A program made the position numbers and the translations under genes. From the NCBI RefSeq assembly GCF_009831115.1, contig NZ_WUUK01000001.1, positions 372,001 to 436,000 of the forward strand: a DNA stretch of 64,000 nucleotides. Direction: 5' to 3'. Each line of letters opens with the position of its first letter. Position 1 is the stretch's first letter. This stretch comes from Salinicoccus hispanicus. GTDB taxonomy: Bacteria; Bacillota; Bacilli; Staphylococcales; Salinicoccaceae. This document shows, piece by piece, positions 1 through 10,679 of the stretch. The notes beneath the pieces are model-generated. The model was not told where the DNA came from. It was given only the letters and a program-made list of their open reading frames with translations, and did no database searches.

Positions 1-999
1 TTCGGTGTCAAGGAGTCCGACAGGTTCAACATCAATGAAGGCAAGGATATCGAGCATCTGACAACACCATGGGACAAGCTTGATTTTGTCGGGCATGCAC
101 GGAAGTTCTTTGCATTGAGTCTTGCGCTCATTCTGGCCGGTCTTGTCATCCTGTCCATATTCAGGCTGAACTTGGGCATCGACTTTACGTCCGGGACGAG
201 AGCCGATATCCAGACGGATGGCGAAGCGACAGTGGGGCAGGTCGAGGAGCAACTGTCGTCCATGGACATACCACCTGACAGCATTACAACGTCAGGGGAG
301 GATATGGTTGTCGCCCGTTATGTTGATGACTTGTCTCAAGAAGCAGTGACGGATATGCAGCGCACATTTGAAGAACAGTTCGGCAGTCAGCCTGCGATCA
401 GTACGGTAAGTCCCGTCATTGGACGGGAGCTGGCACGGAACGCAGTCATTGCGCTCGCCATCGCATCACTCGGCATCATTCTCTATGCTTCCATCCGGTT
501 CGAATGGCGCATGGCGCTGCCAAGTGTGCTGGCACTGATCCACGATGCATTCATCATGGTTGCAGTCTTCTCCATATTCAGGCTCGAAGTGGATATCACT
601 TTCATCGCCGCTGCACTGACAATCGTCGGGTATTCGATCAACGATACCATCGTCACGTTCGACAGGGTGCGTGAAAACTTGAGGAAGACACGGGTGATCC
701 ATGAAGAATCCCAGATTGATATGATTATAAACCGTTCGCTCAAACAGACGCTCACCCGTTCGGTCAATACGGTACTGACCGTCATCATTGTGGTTGTACT
801 GCTTGTATTCATGGGCAGCACAGCCATACTGAACTTCTCGATTGCACTGCTCATCGGTCTAATCAGCGGCATCTATTCATCGCTCTTCATTGCGCTGCAG
901 CTCTGGGGCATATTGAAGAAGCGACAGTTCAGAAAATCCGAAGGCAGCCTGACCGTATATGAAGAAAAGAAGAAAGACGAAGAAAAAATACTCGTATAA
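1..999 (+). CDS. secDF: Protein translocase SecDF, C-terminal part (SecF half); cut by window edge
   Basis: The frame is open from the first base, and the part before the first possible start reads like the SecD-SecF linker. This is therefore probably the end of the fused SecDF protein usual in Bacillales rather than a separate SecF. SecDF is an RND-type membrane partner of SecYEG that uses the proton gradient to help pull preproteins out. Visible are a first membrane helix (about nt 105-170), the conserved LGIDFTSG stretch opening the extracytoplasmic domain, then a cluster of helices containing the SecF signature GYSINDTIVTFDRVREN. The tail is charged and cytoplasmic. It ends at TAA 997-999, directly before a hairpin. 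Whether the missing part is really SecD needs upstream sequence. Confidence 0.93.
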   Translation, partial: FGVKESDRFNINEGKDIEHLTTPWDKLDFVGHARKFFALSLALILAGLVILSIFRLNLGIDFTSGTRADIQTDGEATVGQVEEQLSSMDIPPDSITTSGEDMVVARYVDDLSQEAVTDMQRTFEEQFGSQPAISTVSPVIGRELARNAVIALAIASLGIILYASIRFEWRMALPSVLALIHDAFIMVAVFSIFRLEVDITFIAAALTIVGYSINDTIVTFDRVRENLRKTRVIHEESQIDMIINRSLKQTLTRSVNTVLTVIIVVVLLVFMGSTAILNFSIALLIGLISGIYSSLFIALQLWGILKKRQFRKSEGSLTVYEEKKKDEEKILV

Positions 1000-1006
1000 T
1001 TCTAGA

Positions 1007-1033
1007 ACGCCCGGGCAACCCCTGGGCGTTTTG
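1007..1033 (+). terminator. Terminator-like hairpin after secDF
   Basis: A 10-bp stem (AACGCCCGGG / CCTGGGCGTT, one G-U pair) with a 4-nt loop is followed by a short T run. It sits between the secDF stop and the recJ Shine-Dalgarno, only 15 nt before the recJ start, so it may attenuate rather than end transcription. Confidence 0.6.
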
Positions 1034-1048
1034 CAAAGGATGTAATAT

Positions 1049-3292
1049 ATGTACCAGTCAAAGTATGAGTGGAAAGTACGCCGTAAAGATTCCGATATGC
1101 CGGAAGCGCTGATCGAAAAGTTCAAGCTCAACCCGCTCGAACAGACCATACTCGAAAACCGGGGGTATACTACGAAGACGGATCTCGAGAAGATCTATCA
1201 TCCGAGGACGTATGACGCTTCCCTCGTCTACGGCATGGCGGATGCAGTCGCACGTATCGAAGCCGCTTTTTCAGCTGATGAACGTATACTCATCTACGGT
1301 GATTTTGATGCGGATGGCATCACAAGCACGGTGCTGCTGCTGAATGCCCTCAGAAGAAGGATTGAAAATGTGGACTATTTCATTCCGAGCCGGATCGAAG
1401 ATGGCTATGGTCCTAATATGGCGGTGTTCGAGGAACTTGTCGTAGGCCAGTATGATCTTGTGATTACAGTCGACAATGGTGTTTCAGGTGGTGAGGAGAT
1501 TGCATTCCTCAAGTCGGAAGGGATAGAGACGATTGTTGTGGATCACCACGCGTTTGGTGACAATGTGCCGGATGCGACAATCATCCACCCGGATCATCCC
1601 GATGGCACCTACCCATTCCGATCACTTGCGGGTGTCGGTATCACCTACAAGCTGGTCCAGGCTCTGGGTCTTGAAGCTAAAGAGGATATCGGCTGGGTGG
1701 CAATCGGTACAGTTGCCGACCTCGTACCCATGATCGATGAAAATAAAAAGCTGGTCATCGAAGGCTTGAAAATCCTGAATGATGCCCCGCCGGTCGGGGT
1801 GCATACACTGCTCAGAAGCGCCGGACATGATGGGCATATGGATGAGGAGACGATCGCCTTCACGCTGGCGCCGCGCCTGAATGCAACCGGTCGGCTGGGT
1901 GAAGCGGAAATCGCGGTCGAACTTCTGCTTGAGTCGGACACCAACGTTGCCTATGAACAAGCCATGGTGGTCGAGAACATGAACATTGAACGCAAGCAGC
2001 TGGTCGAAACCATATTCGATGAGGCAAAGGCACAGGTCGATTCCGACAAACAGATCAATATCGTTTATCAGGAGGGCTGGCACCCAGGGGTGCTTGGAAT
2101 CGTCGCATCGAAAATCGTCGAGCAGTATGGCAAGCCGGCAATTGTCCTCACACTCGATGATGGCATATACCGTGGATCTGCACGTTCAATCGAAGGGGTG
2201 GATCTGCATGGGGTCCTGTCCGAGCATTCAAGTTTCCATTACCGCTTCGGCGGTCATGCGCAAGCGCTCGGTGTGGAAGTCATGGCAGCGGACATCGAAA
2301 CCTTCACGCAGGAGCTTGCAGACTATTTCGATCGGCTTCAGCTCGATCTCAGACCGGTCAAGTATATCGACTATCAGATCAGGCATGGGAACATGACGAT
2401 GAAGGCATTCGAACGGTTCGATCGGCTGAAGCCTTTCGGCCAGTCGTTCCAGTCACCGGTATTTCTGATCAGCAATGAGAACATCAGTGCCATCCGACAG
2501 GTAGGCAAGGATAAATCCCATATCAAACTGTCGATGGCCCAGGTCGGCATGGATGTCATCGGATTCGGCTATGGACACCTGGTCAATGAGGTATCGCAGG
2601 GAGATGCCATAAGCCTGGTCGGCACGGTCAATGTCAATGTGTTCAACCAGAGCCGCACACTCCAGATCATGCTGCAGGACGTAGGTGTAGACCGTGTCCA
2701 GCTCATCGATATGCGGAGCAGGACCGACCAGCGTTTCGACATCATTTCAGCGGACGATATTTTTGTCATTGCAGAAGGCCGGGAGAAGAAGGGTGAGAAC
2801 TACTACCATTACGGCGAAGTGCTCCCCTTTACATCAAAGACGGTCGTACTCCGTGATCTGCCGGAAAGCGTCGATAATATGGCGTATTCCCTGGGCGGCA
2901 TCCATGCATCGAAGATCATCTCCATCTTCAACCAGAAGGAGGAGCTGTTCTTTACAGGCATACCGAGAGCCGAGACCATCGATCAGCTGATGCAGCTGAT
3001 CGAAGCTGCCGATGACGGGTCGATCAATCTGGCGAAGCATGCGCCGGCACTTGCCGACAGGATCGGCATCAAGATGAAATTCCTCAAAATGTCGATAGAT
3101 ATTATGACAGATCTAGAGATTATCCGAGTGGAAGATGGTATAATATATAAGGATCAGGACGATAGCGCATGGAGGCTCGAAGAATCAGTGCACTATCAGA
3201 CCCTCAGGAACCAGCTGGAAGCTGAGAGACTCCTGAAAATGTCATCTTCATCTGAGCTGAAAGACTATCTCAGAACATTAATTTCGAATTGA
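1049..3292 (+). CDS. recJ: Single-stranded-DNA-specific exonuclease RecJ
   Basis: 5'-3' single-strand DNA exonuclease of the DHH phosphoesterase family, acting in recombination repair and mismatch repair. Motif I DFDADG is at residues 85-90 and the DHH motif at 165-167, both intact for metal binding. The DHHA1 domain follows, then the long C-terminal OB-fold and extra domain typical of Firmicutes RecJ. At 747 residues it matches Staphylococcus RecJ in length. The ATG at 1049 follows an AAAGGA Shine-Dalgarno at 1035-1040. The apt start lies 14 nt downstream, so the two are probably co-transcribed. Confidence 0.95.
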   Translation: MYQSKYEWKVRRKDSDMPEALIEKFKLNPLEQTILENRGYTTKTDLEKIYHPRTYDASLVYGMADAVARIEAAFSADERILIYGDFDADGITSTVLLLNALRRRIENVDYFIPSRIEDGYGPNMAVFEELVVGQYDLVITVDNGVSGGEEIAFLKSEGIETIVVDHHAFGDNVPDATIIHPDHPDGTYPFRSLAGVGITYKLVQALGLEAKEDIGWVAIGTVADLVPMIDENKKLVIEGLKILNDAPPVGVHTLLRSAGHDGHMDEETIAFTLAPRLNATGRLGEAEIAVELLLESDTNVAYEQAMVVENMNIERKQLVETIFDEAKAQVDSDKQINIVYQEGWHPGVLGIVASKIVEQYGKPAIVLTLDDGIYRGSARSIEGVDLHGVLSEHSSFHYRFGGHAQALGVEVMAADIETFTQELADYFDRLQLDLRPVKYIDYQIRHGNMTMKAFERFDRLKPFGQSFQSPVFLISNENISAIRQVGKDKSHIKLSMAQVGMDVIGFGYGHLVNEVSQGDAISLVGTVNVNVFNQSRTLQIMLQDVGVDRVQLIDMRSRTDQRFDIISADDIFVIAEGREKKGENYYHYGEVLPFTSKTVVLRDLPESVDNMAYSLGGIHASKIISIFNQKEELFFTGIPRAETIDQLMQLIEAADDGSINLAKHAPALADRIGIKMKFLKMSIDIMTDLEIIRVEDGIIYKDQDDSAWRLEESVHYQTLRNQLEAERLLKMSSSSELKDYLRTLISN

Positions 3293-3306
3293 TTGGTGGA
3301 ATCTAA

Positions 3307-3825
3307 ATGGATTTAAAACAATATGTATCAGAAGTACCGGACTGGCCGAAAAAAGGTGTCAGCTTCAAGGATATTACGACAATAATGGACAATGGACCGG
3401 CATACAAGTATGCAACAGATCAGATTGTGGAGTATGCAAGGGAGAAGGAAATCGACATCGTCGTCGGCCCTGAAGCACGCGGATTCATCATCGGCTGCCC
3501 GGTGGCATACAGTATGGGCATCGGTTTTGCCCCGGTAAGAAAAGAAGGAAAGCTGCCGAGGGAGGTCATCAGGCATGAGTATGACCTCGAGTATGGTTCC
3601 AATGCATTGACCATGCATAAGGACGCAATCACTCCCGGACAGCGTGTACTGATTACGGATGACCTGCTGGCGACAGGCGGCACGATCGAAGCGACGATCA
3701 AACTCATCGAGTCGCTCGGTGGCGTTGTGGCAGGCATTGCATTCCTGATAGAACTTGAATATCTCGATGGCATGAAACGGCTTGAAGGATATGATACACT
3801 TTCACTGATCACCTACGAAGATTAG
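3307..3825 (+). CDS. apt: Adenine phosphoribosyltransferase
   Basis: Purine salvage enzyme converting adenine and PRPP to AMP. The 172-residue protein has the type I phosphoribosyltransferase PRPP-binding loop ([13 protein letters not shown], about residues 114-126) and the conserved N-terminal [13 protein letters not shown] motif of the Apt family. It lies between recJ and rel, the conserved order of Bacillales. A Shine-Dalgarno-like TGGTGG precedes the ATG. A rho-independent terminator follows at once, so the recJ-apt transcript probably ends here. Confidence 0.95.
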   Translation: MDLKQYVSEVPDWPKKGVSFKDITTIMDNGPAYKYATDQIVEYAREKEIDIVVGPEARGFIIGCPVAYSMGIGFAPVRKEGKLPREVIRHEYDLEYGSNALTMHKDAITPGQRVLITDDLLATGGTIEATIKLIESLGGVVAGIAFLIELEYLDGMKRLEGYDTLSLITYED

Positions 3826-3832
3826 TCTACTC

Positions 3833-3859
3833 AAAAGTCTGTGCAAACAGGCTTTTTTT
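3833..3859 (+). terminator. Rho-independent terminator after apt
   Basis: Stem AAAAGTCTGT / ACAGGCTTTT with a GCAA tetraloop (one G-U pair), running into seven T residues. It separates recJ-apt from rel. Confidence 0.8.
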
Positions 3860-3932
3860 GGTCATTTATTTATTTGAAAGAGGTTTTATAGTATGATGAT
3901 TCTAACTAGTGTAGAGGGAAAGCGGTGAGGTC

Positions 3933-6110
3933 ATGAACAAGGAGTATCCATACAGCAAAGACGATGTCATTCGCATGTGTGATTCTTATATGGGTGAATC
4001 GGACGTGAAGATGGTCCGGAGGGCATATGCCCTGGCACATGAGGCGCATGAAGGACAGTACCGCAAGAGCGGACAGCCATATATACTGCATCCTGTCCAG
4101 GTTGCAGGCATTCTGGCAGAACTGAAGCTCGACTGTCCGACAATCATTGCCGGATTCCTTCATGATGTCGTCGAGGATACGGAGTATACATTCGACGACC
4201 TGAAAACCATGTTCAATGAAGAAGTCGCAGTGATCGTGGATGGGGTGACCAAGCTCGAGAAGGTCAAATACCGCTCGAGGCAGGAGGAGCAGGCGGAGAA
4301 TCACCGCAAGCTGTTCATAGCCATCGCCAAGGACATCCGGGTGATCCTGGTCAAACTCGCCGACCGTCTGCATAATATGCGTACACTGAAGGCAATGCCT
4401 GAAGACAAGCAGATCCGGACGTCGCAGGAAACGCTTGAAATCTATGCACCTCTGGCTCACCGCCTCGGTATTTCAAGCATCAAATGGGAGCTTGAGGATA
4501 CAGCACTCCGGTATATCGAGCCGCAGCAGTATTTCAAGATAGTGAGTTCCATGAAGAAAAAGCGGAGCGAACGCGAGGTCGTCATCAACCAGGCCATCGA
4601 CCGCATCCAGTCTGAAATGGATCACACCGGCATCAGGGGACAGCTGTCCGGACGGCCGAAGCATATATACAGCATCTATAAGAAGATGACGAAGCAGCAG
4701 AAGCAGTTCGATCAGATTTTTGATCTGCTCGCAGTCCGTACGCTTGTAACAAGCATCAAGGACTGCTACGCGGTCCTCGGTGTCATCCATACCATCCGGA
4801 AACCGATGCCGGGCCGCTTCAAGGACTATATCGCCATGCCGAAGCCGAATATGTACCAGTCGTTGCATACGACTGTCGTCGGTCCGAATGGTGATCCGCT
4901 CGAAATACAGATCCGTACGTTCGAGATGCATGAAATAGCAGAACATGGTGTCGCCGCCCACTGGGCATATAAAGAGGGCAGAGAGGTCAAAGAGGAACCT
5001 TTCCTCGACAAGCGCATCCACTGGTTCCAGGATCTCATCGACCAGGAGAATTCCGCCTCTGATGCCGAAGAGTTCATGGAATCCCTGAAAAATGATCTTT
5101 TGAGCGACAAGGTCTATGTATTTACTCCGAACGGTGATGTCGTCGAACTGCCGAAAGGTGCCGTGCCGATAGACTTTGCCTACCAGGTGCATACCGAAGT
5201 CGGCAACAAGATGATCGGGGCGAAAGTGAACGGCAAGATCGTGTCGATCGACTATGAGCTCTCAACCGGTGAGATTGTGGAGATCCGCACAAGCAAGCAG
5301 TCCTACGGACCGAGCCTCGACTGGCTCAAGCTCGTCAAATCGTCAGGGGCGAAGCATAAGATCCGTGCGTTCTTCAAAAAGCAGGATCGCGCAAGCAATA
5401 TAGAAAAAGGCCGATTCGCTGTAGAGCATGAGATAAAGAATCGGGACTATAAGCCGGATGATGTCCTGAAATCCCAATATATGACGCCGGTCCTTGAACG
5501 CTACAATATCAGCCACGAGGATGACCTGTATGCCATGGTCGGTTTCGGCGGTGTCACTGCACAGCAGGTGACAAACCGTCTGATGGAGAAATTCAAGGTT
5601 GCAGAACAGAAGAGCAACGTGATAGAGGAAATCGACAGGACGCACCACTACAAGGAAATCTCCACCGAGTCCGGCGTCTATGTCCAGGGCATGGACAATA
5701 TGCTGATCAACCTGTCCAAGTGCTGCAACCCGCTGCCGGGTGATGACATCATCGGATTCATCACGAAAGGGCATGGGGTGAAGGTCCATGTGGCCACTTG
5801 TCCGAACATCAGAAATGAGACGGAACGTCTGATAGATGTGGAATGGGTGAAGAACAAGAACAAGGACCGCAAGTATCAGACGGACCTCGAGATCACCGGA
5901 TATGACCGCCAGGGTCTCGTCAATGAAGTGCTGAATGTCGTCTCAAGCACCAAGTTCCCGATTACGCGCGTCAATGGGCAGGCGGACGTCGACAAGCATG
6001 CAAAGATCAGCCTGTCGGTCATGCTGCAGAATGTGTCAGACCTCTACAGAGTGGTCGATAAGATTAAACAGCTTCCTGATATATACAGCGTAGAACGCGT
6101 TTTTAAATGA
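3933..6110 (+). CDS. rel: Bifunctional (p)ppGpp synthetase/hydrolase, long RSH (Rel)
   Basis: Makes and degrades the alarmone (p)ppGpp during amino acid starvation. Domain order in 725 residues: N-terminal HD hydrolase with the catalytic HD at residues 77-78 followed by ED at 81-82; synthetase domain with the RFKD form of the RXKD loop, the form found in bifunctional enzymes; TGS domain (starting near [14 protein letters not shown]); conserved CC region with KCCNP; C-terminal ACT domain. Both catalytic halves look intact. It aligns over its length with the Staphylococcus aureus Rel as I recall it. The ATG at 3933 follows a GCGGTGAGG Shine-Dalgarno. The dtd gene starts 9 nt downstream, so the two form an operon. 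Confidence 0.96.
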   Translation: MNKEYPYSKDDVIRMCDSYMGESDVKMVRRAYALAHEAHEGQYRKSGQPYILHPVQVAGILAELKLDCPTIIAGFLHDVVEDTEYTFDDLKTMFNEEVAVIVDGVTKLEKVKYRSRQEEQAENHRKLFIAIAKDIRVILVKLADRLHNMRTLKAMPEDKQIRTSQETLEIYAPLAHRLGISSIKWELEDTALRYIEPQQYFKIVSSMKKKRSEREVVINQAIDRIQSEMDHTGIRGQLSGRPKHIYSIYKKMTKQQKQFDQIFDLLAVRTLVTSIKDCYAVLGVIHTIRKPMPGRFKDYIAMPKPNMYQSLHTTVVGPNGDPLEIQIRTFEMHEIAEHGVAAHWAYKEGREVKEEPFLDKRIHWFQDLIDQENSASDAEEFMESLKNDLLSDKVYVFTPNGDVVELPKGAVPIDFAYQVHTEVGNKMIGAKVNGKIVSIDYELSTGEIVEIRTSKQSYGPSLDWLKLVKSSGAKHKIRAFFKKQDRASNIEKGRFAVEHEIKNRDYKPDDVLKSQYMTPVLERYNISHEDDLYAMVGFGGVTAQQVTNRLMEKFKVAEQKSNVIEEIDRTHHYKEISTESGVYVQGMDNMLINLSKCCNPLPGDDIIGFITKGHGVKVHVATCPNIRNETERLIDVEWVKNKNKDRKYQTDLEITGYDRQGLVNEVLNVVSSTKFPITRVNGQADVDKHAKISLSVMLQNVSDLYRVVDKIKQLPDIYSVERVFK

Positions 6111-6119
6111 GGTGTAGAA

Positions 6120-6572
6120 ATGAAAATCGTATTACAAAGAGTATCCAGCGCCACTGTCCTAAGTAATGAATTTTTCAATGAAATCGGTCCAGGCTACTGT
6201 CTGCTGGTCGGTGTATCGGAAGCTTCAACGGAAGAAGATGCACTGAAGCTTGCAGAGAAGGTTGCGGCAAGCCGGAATTTCGAGGACGAGTCCGGAAAGA
6301 TCAACCTGTCGATCAAGGATGTGGAGGGCGAAGTATTAAGTATTTCCCAATTCACCCTCTATGCGGATGTAAGAAAGGGGAACCGGCCGAGTTTCACGCA
6401 GGCTGCCGGCAAGGATCAGGCCAACAGGCTCTACAAGCTGTTCAATTCCCATCTCCAGTCTTTCGGACTGACGGTGAAAGAAGGCTTCTTTGGTGAAATG
6501 ATGCAGGTCCAGATCAATAACGATGGTCCGATTACGATACTTTATGAGTCCGTGGATGGCAAGATCCAGTAA
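6120..6572 (+). CDS. dtd: D-aminoacyl-tRNA deacylase
   Basis: Proofreading enzyme that hydrolyses D-amino acids (and glycine mischarged on tRNA-Ala) from tRNA in the cytosol. The 150-residue protein carries the family signature SQFTLYADVRKGNRPSF (about residues 77-93) and a C-terminal NDGPITI motif, the cross-subunit Gly-Pro motif. The start has a GAGGTG Shine-Dalgarno. It overlaps the next gene by one base (TAATG), so dtd and lytH are translationally coupled. Confidence 0.95.
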   Translation: MKIVLQRVSSATVLSNEFFNEIGPGYCLLVGVSEASTEEDALKLAEKVAASRNFEDESGKINLSIKDVEGEVLSISQFTLYADVRKGNRPSFTQAAGKDQANRLYKLFNSHLQSFGLTVKEGFFGEMMQVQINNDGPITILYESVDGKIQ

Positions 6573-7294
6573 TGGGACAGTCGGAAAAAGGGCCACTTGG
6601 CATAATGCAGAGCATCATGAATTTCTTCAAGTTCAAAAAGCACCTGTACATGGCACCGCTCTGCTTTCTGCTGCTGGCCGGAGGCATCATTCTGGTGTCT
6701 GTCATGCTCTATGACCGCTTTCTGAATACAGAGCATGAGCCTGTCCGGATGGACCTTGGTGCTACGGATTATGACTTCAGCGGGCAGACGATCGTCATAG
6801 ATCCCGGACATGGCGGGAAAGACCCGGGTGCAACAAGCATATCGGGTGTTACAGAGGATCAGATTGTCTTCGCCATCGCAAAAACGCTTGAAGCACGGCT
6901 CACTTCAAGCGGCGCGGAAGTCATCCTGACACGTGACCGCGATACATTCGCTTCTCTGGACGATAGAAAAGTCGATGGAGATCTGTTCATAAGCCTGCAT
7001 AGCGATGCGATGGACGATCCATCGATTTCGGGGTTCACCACATATTACACCCATCCTGAGCAGAAGGGGTTTGCTGAATCGATCAATAGTGCCCTTGACC
7101 AGTATTCCTATTTCTATAACCGCGGTGTGGGAACGATGAACTACCAGGTCACGTGGCAGCTCGACTATCCGGCAGTGCTGATAGAGCTCGGCTATCTGAG
7201 CAACGAGGTGGATGATATGTCACTGACAGAAGCTAGGTACCAGAGTATGATGACAGAAGGCATAATTGAAGGAATTGATGATTATTTGAACTGA
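6572..7294 (+). CDS. lytH: Membrane-anchored N-acetylmuramoyl-L-alanine amidase (LytH-like, lacks SH3 domain)
   Basis: Amidase_3 zinc enzyme expected to cut the stem peptide from peptidoglycan on the outer face of the membrane. A single N-terminal membrane segment (about residues 26-46) is followed by only about 25 residues before the catalytic domain. Zinc and catalytic positions are visible: PGHGG with H80, E95, SLHSD with H143, and IELGYLSN with E205. Position between dtd and hisS is that of S. aureus lytH. As I recall it, the S. aureus protein is about 291 residues and has an SH3-like domain between anchor and amidase; this 240-residue protein has no room for one. LytH in S. aureus works with the polytopic partner ActH; no such gene is in this window. 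Confidence 0.88.
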   Translation: MGQSEKGPLGIMQSIMNFFKFKKHLYMAPLCFLLLAGGIILVSVMLYDRFLNTEHEPVRMDLGATDYDFSGQTIVIDPGHGGKDPGATSISGVTEDQIVFAIAKTLEARLTSSGAEVILTRDRDTFASLDDRKVDGDLFISLHSDAMDDPSISGFTTYYTHPEQKGFAESINSALDQYSYFYNRGVGTMNYQVTWQLDYPAVLIELGYLSNEVDDMSLTEARYQSMMTEGIIEGIDDYLN

Positions 7295-7298
7295 GTGC

Positions 7299-7327
7299 TT
7301 GACTTGGTTGCCGATAGACCATATCAT
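7299..7327 (+). promoter_or_regulatory. Sigma-A promoter of the hisS-aspS operon
   Basis: TTGACT (7299-7304), 17-bp spacer, TATCAT (7322-7327), just after the lytH stop and upstream of the T-box leader. Spacing is ideal and both hexamers match 5 of 6 consensus positions. Confidence 0.75.
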
Positions 7328-7344
7328 ATTAAATAATCGAAAGA

Positions 7345-7567
7345 ATGATTTCAGTGATCCGTTGAGGTGGATAGGATGGACCCGAGAGAGACCTGCCCCG
7401 GCTGCAAGCAGGTTGCCCATCCGTATCCGGAACCGACACTTCGGTAGAACCCTGCAATGCAGGCGGTGGCAGCCGTTAATATGCGAGAGGGCCTTTCATA
7501 GGCTGAATCAGGGTGGCAACGCGATTTACTCGCCCCTTATATCCGTATGGATATAAGGGGCTTTTTT
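7345..7567 (+). promoter_or_regulatory. T-box leader of hisS-aspS
   Basis: tRNA-sensing leader. Stem I parts seen: arms GGATAGGATGG and CCATCCGTATCC, the AGAGAG bulge motif at about 7385, and an ACCTGC/GCAGGT distal stem closing a GGCTGCAAG-type loop. The antiterminator box AGGGTGGCAACGCG is at 7510-7523. The terminator is a perfect 13-bp stem (7532-7544 with 7549-7561) with a GTAT loop and a T run. The 3' side of the specifier loop contains GACAC (7435-7439), where GAC (Asp) and CAC (His) overlap. GAC followed by A, and a C in the UGGN bulge matching a G73 discriminator, both favour tRNA-Asp. The leader start is approximate. Confidence 0.9.
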
Positions 7568-7592
7568 ATATTTCAGAAACGGAGTGGAGCAG

Positions 7593-8864
7593 ATGATACA
7601 AATTCCAAGAGGTACACAGGACATACTGCCTAAAGACACATATAAATGGCAGTACATTGAGCAGAGACTGCACAAAATTGCACAGAACTACAACTACAAG
7701 GAAATCCGGACACCTGTATTTGAATCGACGGAGCTTTTTGTAAGAGGTGTCGGCGGTTCGACGGATATCGTCAACAAGGAGATGTATACATTCAAGGACA
7801 AGGGTGACCGCAGCATGACCCTGAAGCCTGAAGGAACTGCACCTGTAGTGAGAAGCTATATTGAAAATAAGATGCAGCATGATGTCAATCAGCCGGTCAA
7901 AGTTTACTATCAGGCACCGATGTTCCGCTATGAAAGACGGCAGAAGGGCAGATACCGCCAGTTCGTCCAGTTCGGCATCGAAGCGATCGGTGTCGAGGAT
8001 CCGCTGATTGATGTGGAAGTGCTGAGTATGCTGATGCATATCTACCAGTCGTTCGGTCTTAAAAACTTGAAGCTCTACATCAACTCGATCGGAGACCAGA
8101 ACAGTCGGGCGGCCTACAACCAGGCGCTGGTCGATCACTTCAGACCATCCATCCATGAATTCTGTTCGGACTGCCAGGTACGGATCGACACCAACCCGAT
8201 GAGAATTCTCGACTGCAAGAAGGACAGGGATCATCCGCTGGTCCAGAATGCACCTGTCATCTATGACTATCTGAATGATGAATCAAAAGCTTATTTCGAG
8301 GAAGTGAAACAGAACCTGGATGCACTCGGCATTCCATACGAAGTCGACTACAACCTTGTCAGAGGACTCGACTACTATACGCATACTGCATTCGAACTGA
8401 TGAGTGATGCTGAAGGCTTCGGGGCCATCACGACACTGTGCGGCGGGGGCCGTTACAACGGGCTGCTTGAACTGCTCGATGGTCCTTCCGAGACAGGTAT
8501 CGGTTTTGCGCTCAGCATTGAAAGGCTGCTCCTGGCGCTTGAAGCTGAAGGACTCGAGCTGCCGGAACCAGAAGGTATCGACCTGTATATCTGTACACTT
8601 GACGAATCTGCGAGCACTGCAGCCGGCCGCCTTGTGCACAAACTGCGTACGGAAGGCATAAGCTGTGATATGGACTACAAGCACAGGAAGCTGAAGGCGC
8701 AGATGAAGGATGCGGACAGGAAGGGTGCCTCCCATACGATTGTCATCGGCGAAACAGAGCTTGATTCAAACGAAGCGGAATTGAAGAACATGACAACAGG
8801 AGAATCGAAAAAAATCAGTCTCGGTGATGTAGAAGAAATCAGGACGATAATTGAGGAGAAGTGA
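7593..8864 (+). CDS. hisS: Histidine--tRNA ligase
   Basis: Class II aminoacyl-tRNA synthetase charging tRNA-His. Seen are the N-terminal [13 protein letters not shown] typical of HisRS, motif 2 region [15 protein letters not shown], histidine-binding loop [14 protein letters not shown], motif 3 GGGRYNGL and [12 protein letters not shown], and a C-terminal anticodon-binding domain. The start is ATG 7593, 8 nt after GGAG 7581-7584; a GTG at 7584 is in frame but has no Shine-Dalgarno. The 423-residue length fits. It is first in a two-gene operon with aspS and under T-box control. Confidence 0.96.
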   Translation: MIQIPRGTQDILPKDTYKWQYIEQRLHKIAQNYNYKEIRTPVFESTELFVRGVGGSTDIVNKEMYTFKDKGDRSMTLKPEGTAPVVRSYIENKMQHDVNQPVKVYYQAPMFRYERRQKGRYRQFVQFGIEAIGVEDPLIDVEVLSMLMHIYQSFGLKNLKLYINSIGDQNSRAAYNQALVDHFRPSIHEFCSDCQVRIDTNPMRILDCKKDRDHPLVQNAPVIYDYLNDESKAYFEEVKQNLDALGIPYEVDYNLVRGLDYYTHTAFELMSDAEGFGAITTLCGGGRYNGLLELLDGPSETGIGFALSIERLLLALEAEGLELPEPEGIDLYICTLDESASTAAGRLVHKLRTEGISCDMDYKHRKLKAQMKDADRKGASHTIVIGETELDSNEAELKNMTTGESKKISLGDVEEIRTIIEEK

Positions 8865-8866
8865 TC

Positions 8867-10624
8867 ATGAGGAAATATACACGAGAAATTACAGAAGCAC
8901 TGACAGGAGAGACGGTCCATCTGAAAGGATGGGTACAGAAGAGGCGTGACCTTGGAGGATTGATCTTCATCGATCTGAGAGACCGCGAAGGTCTCATCCA
9001 GGTCGTCTTCAATCCTGAAGTATCGGGGTCAGCACTTGAAACGGCTGAACGCATCCGTTCCGAGTTTGTAGTCTCGGTAACTGGCAAAGTACTGGAGCGT
9101 GACCCGTCCCAGTATAATGACAACATCCCGACCGGCAAGATCGAAATCATGGCCGACACAGTGGAAGTGCTGTCGAAAGCCAAAACACCGCCGTTCCAGG
9201 TCATGGATGAAACTGTCAGTGAAGACGTCGGTCTCAAGTACCGCTACCTCGACCTCAGAAAACCGAAGCTGCAGAATATACTGAAGCTTCGCCACCAGCT
9301 CAATCGCAGTGTCAGAAACTTCCTTGACAACGAGGATTTCATCGATATCGAGACGCCTGTACTTTCCAAATCTACACCGGAAGGTGCGCGTGACTATCTT
9401 GTACCTTCCCGGGTGCATGAAGGGGAGTTCTACGCTCTGCCGCAGTCACCGCAGATCTATAAGCAGCTGCTGATGCTGTCCGGTATGGAAAAGTACTATC
9501 AGATCGTCAAATGTTTCCGTGATGAAGACCTCAGGGCCGACAGGCAGCCTGAGTTCACCCAGATTGATATCGAGATGTCATTTACGGATGAAGAGCAGAT
9601 GCTTGCGCTGAATGAGCGGATGATCACTCAGGTGATGCGCGATGTCAAAGGCATTGAAGTGACGACACCTTTCCCGAGGATGACCTATCATCAGGCCATG
9701 TCTGAATATGGTGTGGACAAGCCGGATACACGGTTTGATCTGAAACTGAATGACCTCAGTGCATTTGCTGAAACCATCGATTTCAAAGTGTTTCGTTCTG
9801 CTGTTGAGAATGGTGGCATGGTCAAGGCGATCGTTGTCAAAGGAGAGGAGAGCAATTTCTCCCGAAAAGACATCGATAAGCTCGAGGGATACGTCAAGAC
9901 ATATGGCGCCAAAGGACTTGCGTGGCTGAAAGTGAAAGAGGATGCACTGAATGGACCGATCGCCAAGTTCTTCAACGAACAGAACCAGGCTGATCTTTTT
10001 GAGACACTGTCTCTTGAAAACGGTGACCTCATCCTGTTTGTTGCAGATTCGGAAAAGGTCGTCCATGCATCACTCGGCAACTTGCGAAACAAGCTTGCCA
10101 GAGACCTCGACCTCATTCCGGAAAACCAGTTCAACTTCCTGTGGGTGACGGACTGGCCGCTGTTCGAGTACGATGAAGATGCCGGCCGCTATTTTGCAGC
10201 TCACCATCCATTCACCTCACCAAAAGCCGAAGACGTCGAAAAGCTCGACGAAGCGCCCGAGCAGGTGCTCGCCAATGCATATGATATTGTGCTGAACGGC
10301 TACGAACTCGGTGGCGGTTCCATCCGTATCCACGATGCATCGCTCCAGGAGAAGATGTTCAAGGCACTCGGTTTCACAGATGAGGAAAGAGACGAGCAGT
10401 TCGGCTTCCTGATTGAAGCCTTCAAATACGGAGCACCACCGCATGGCGGCATTGCATATGGCCTCGACCGTTTCGTCATGCTGCTTGCAGGTACGGACAA
10501 CATCCGGGACGTCATCGCCTTCCCGAAAACGGCAAGCGCCGGGGACCTGATGATGAATGCACCATCGGAAGTATCAAAACAGCAGCTCAAGGAGCTGCAT
10601 ATAGACGTAGATATTGAAGAATAA
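8867..10624 (+). CDS. aspS: Aspartate--tRNA ligase
   Basis: Class IIb synthetase charging tRNA-Asp. N-terminal OB-fold anticodon domain ([19 protein letters not shown]), catalytic core with [16 protein letters not shown], inserted GAD domain of bacterial AspRS (about residues 280-420), and a C-terminal motif 3 stretch [12 protein letters not shown]. The length is 585 residues. ATG 8867 is preferred over the in-frame GTG 8861 because GAGGAG at 8853-8858 gives 8-nt spacing. It starts 2 nt after the hisS stop and shares its T-box leader. Confidence 0.96.
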   Translation: MRKYTREITEALTGETVHLKGWVQKRRDLGGLIFIDLRDREGLIQVVFNPEVSGSALETAERIRSEFVVSVTGKVLERDPSQYNDNIPTGKIEIMADTVEVLSKAKTPPFQVMDETVSEDVGLKYRYLDLRKPKLQNILKLRHQLNRSVRNFLDNEDFIDIETPVLSKSTPEGARDYLVPSRVHEGEFYALPQSPQIYKQLLMLSGMEKYYQIVKCFRDEDLRADRQPEFTQIDIEMSFTDEEQMLALNERMITQVMRDVKGIEVTTPFPRMTYHQAMSEYGVDKPDTRFDLKLNDLSAFAETIDFKVFRSAVENGGMVKAIVVKGEESNFSRKDIDKLEGYVKTYGAKGLAWLKVKEDALNGPIAKFFNEQNQADLFETLSLENGDLILFVADSEKVVHASLGNLRNKLARDLDLIPENQFNFLWVTDWPLFEYDEDAGRYFAAHHPFTSPKAEDVEKLDEAPEQVLANAYDIVLNGYELGGGSIRIHDASLQEKMFKALGFTDEERDEQFGFLIEAFKYGAPPHGGIAYGLDRFVMLLAGTDNIRDVIAFPKTASAGDLMMNAPSEVSKQQLKELHIDVDIEE

Positions 10625-10679
10625 AAAAGTGTTTTTTGTTTCTTTTTTCAAAAGGGTATGCTATTATACTTGTAATAGG

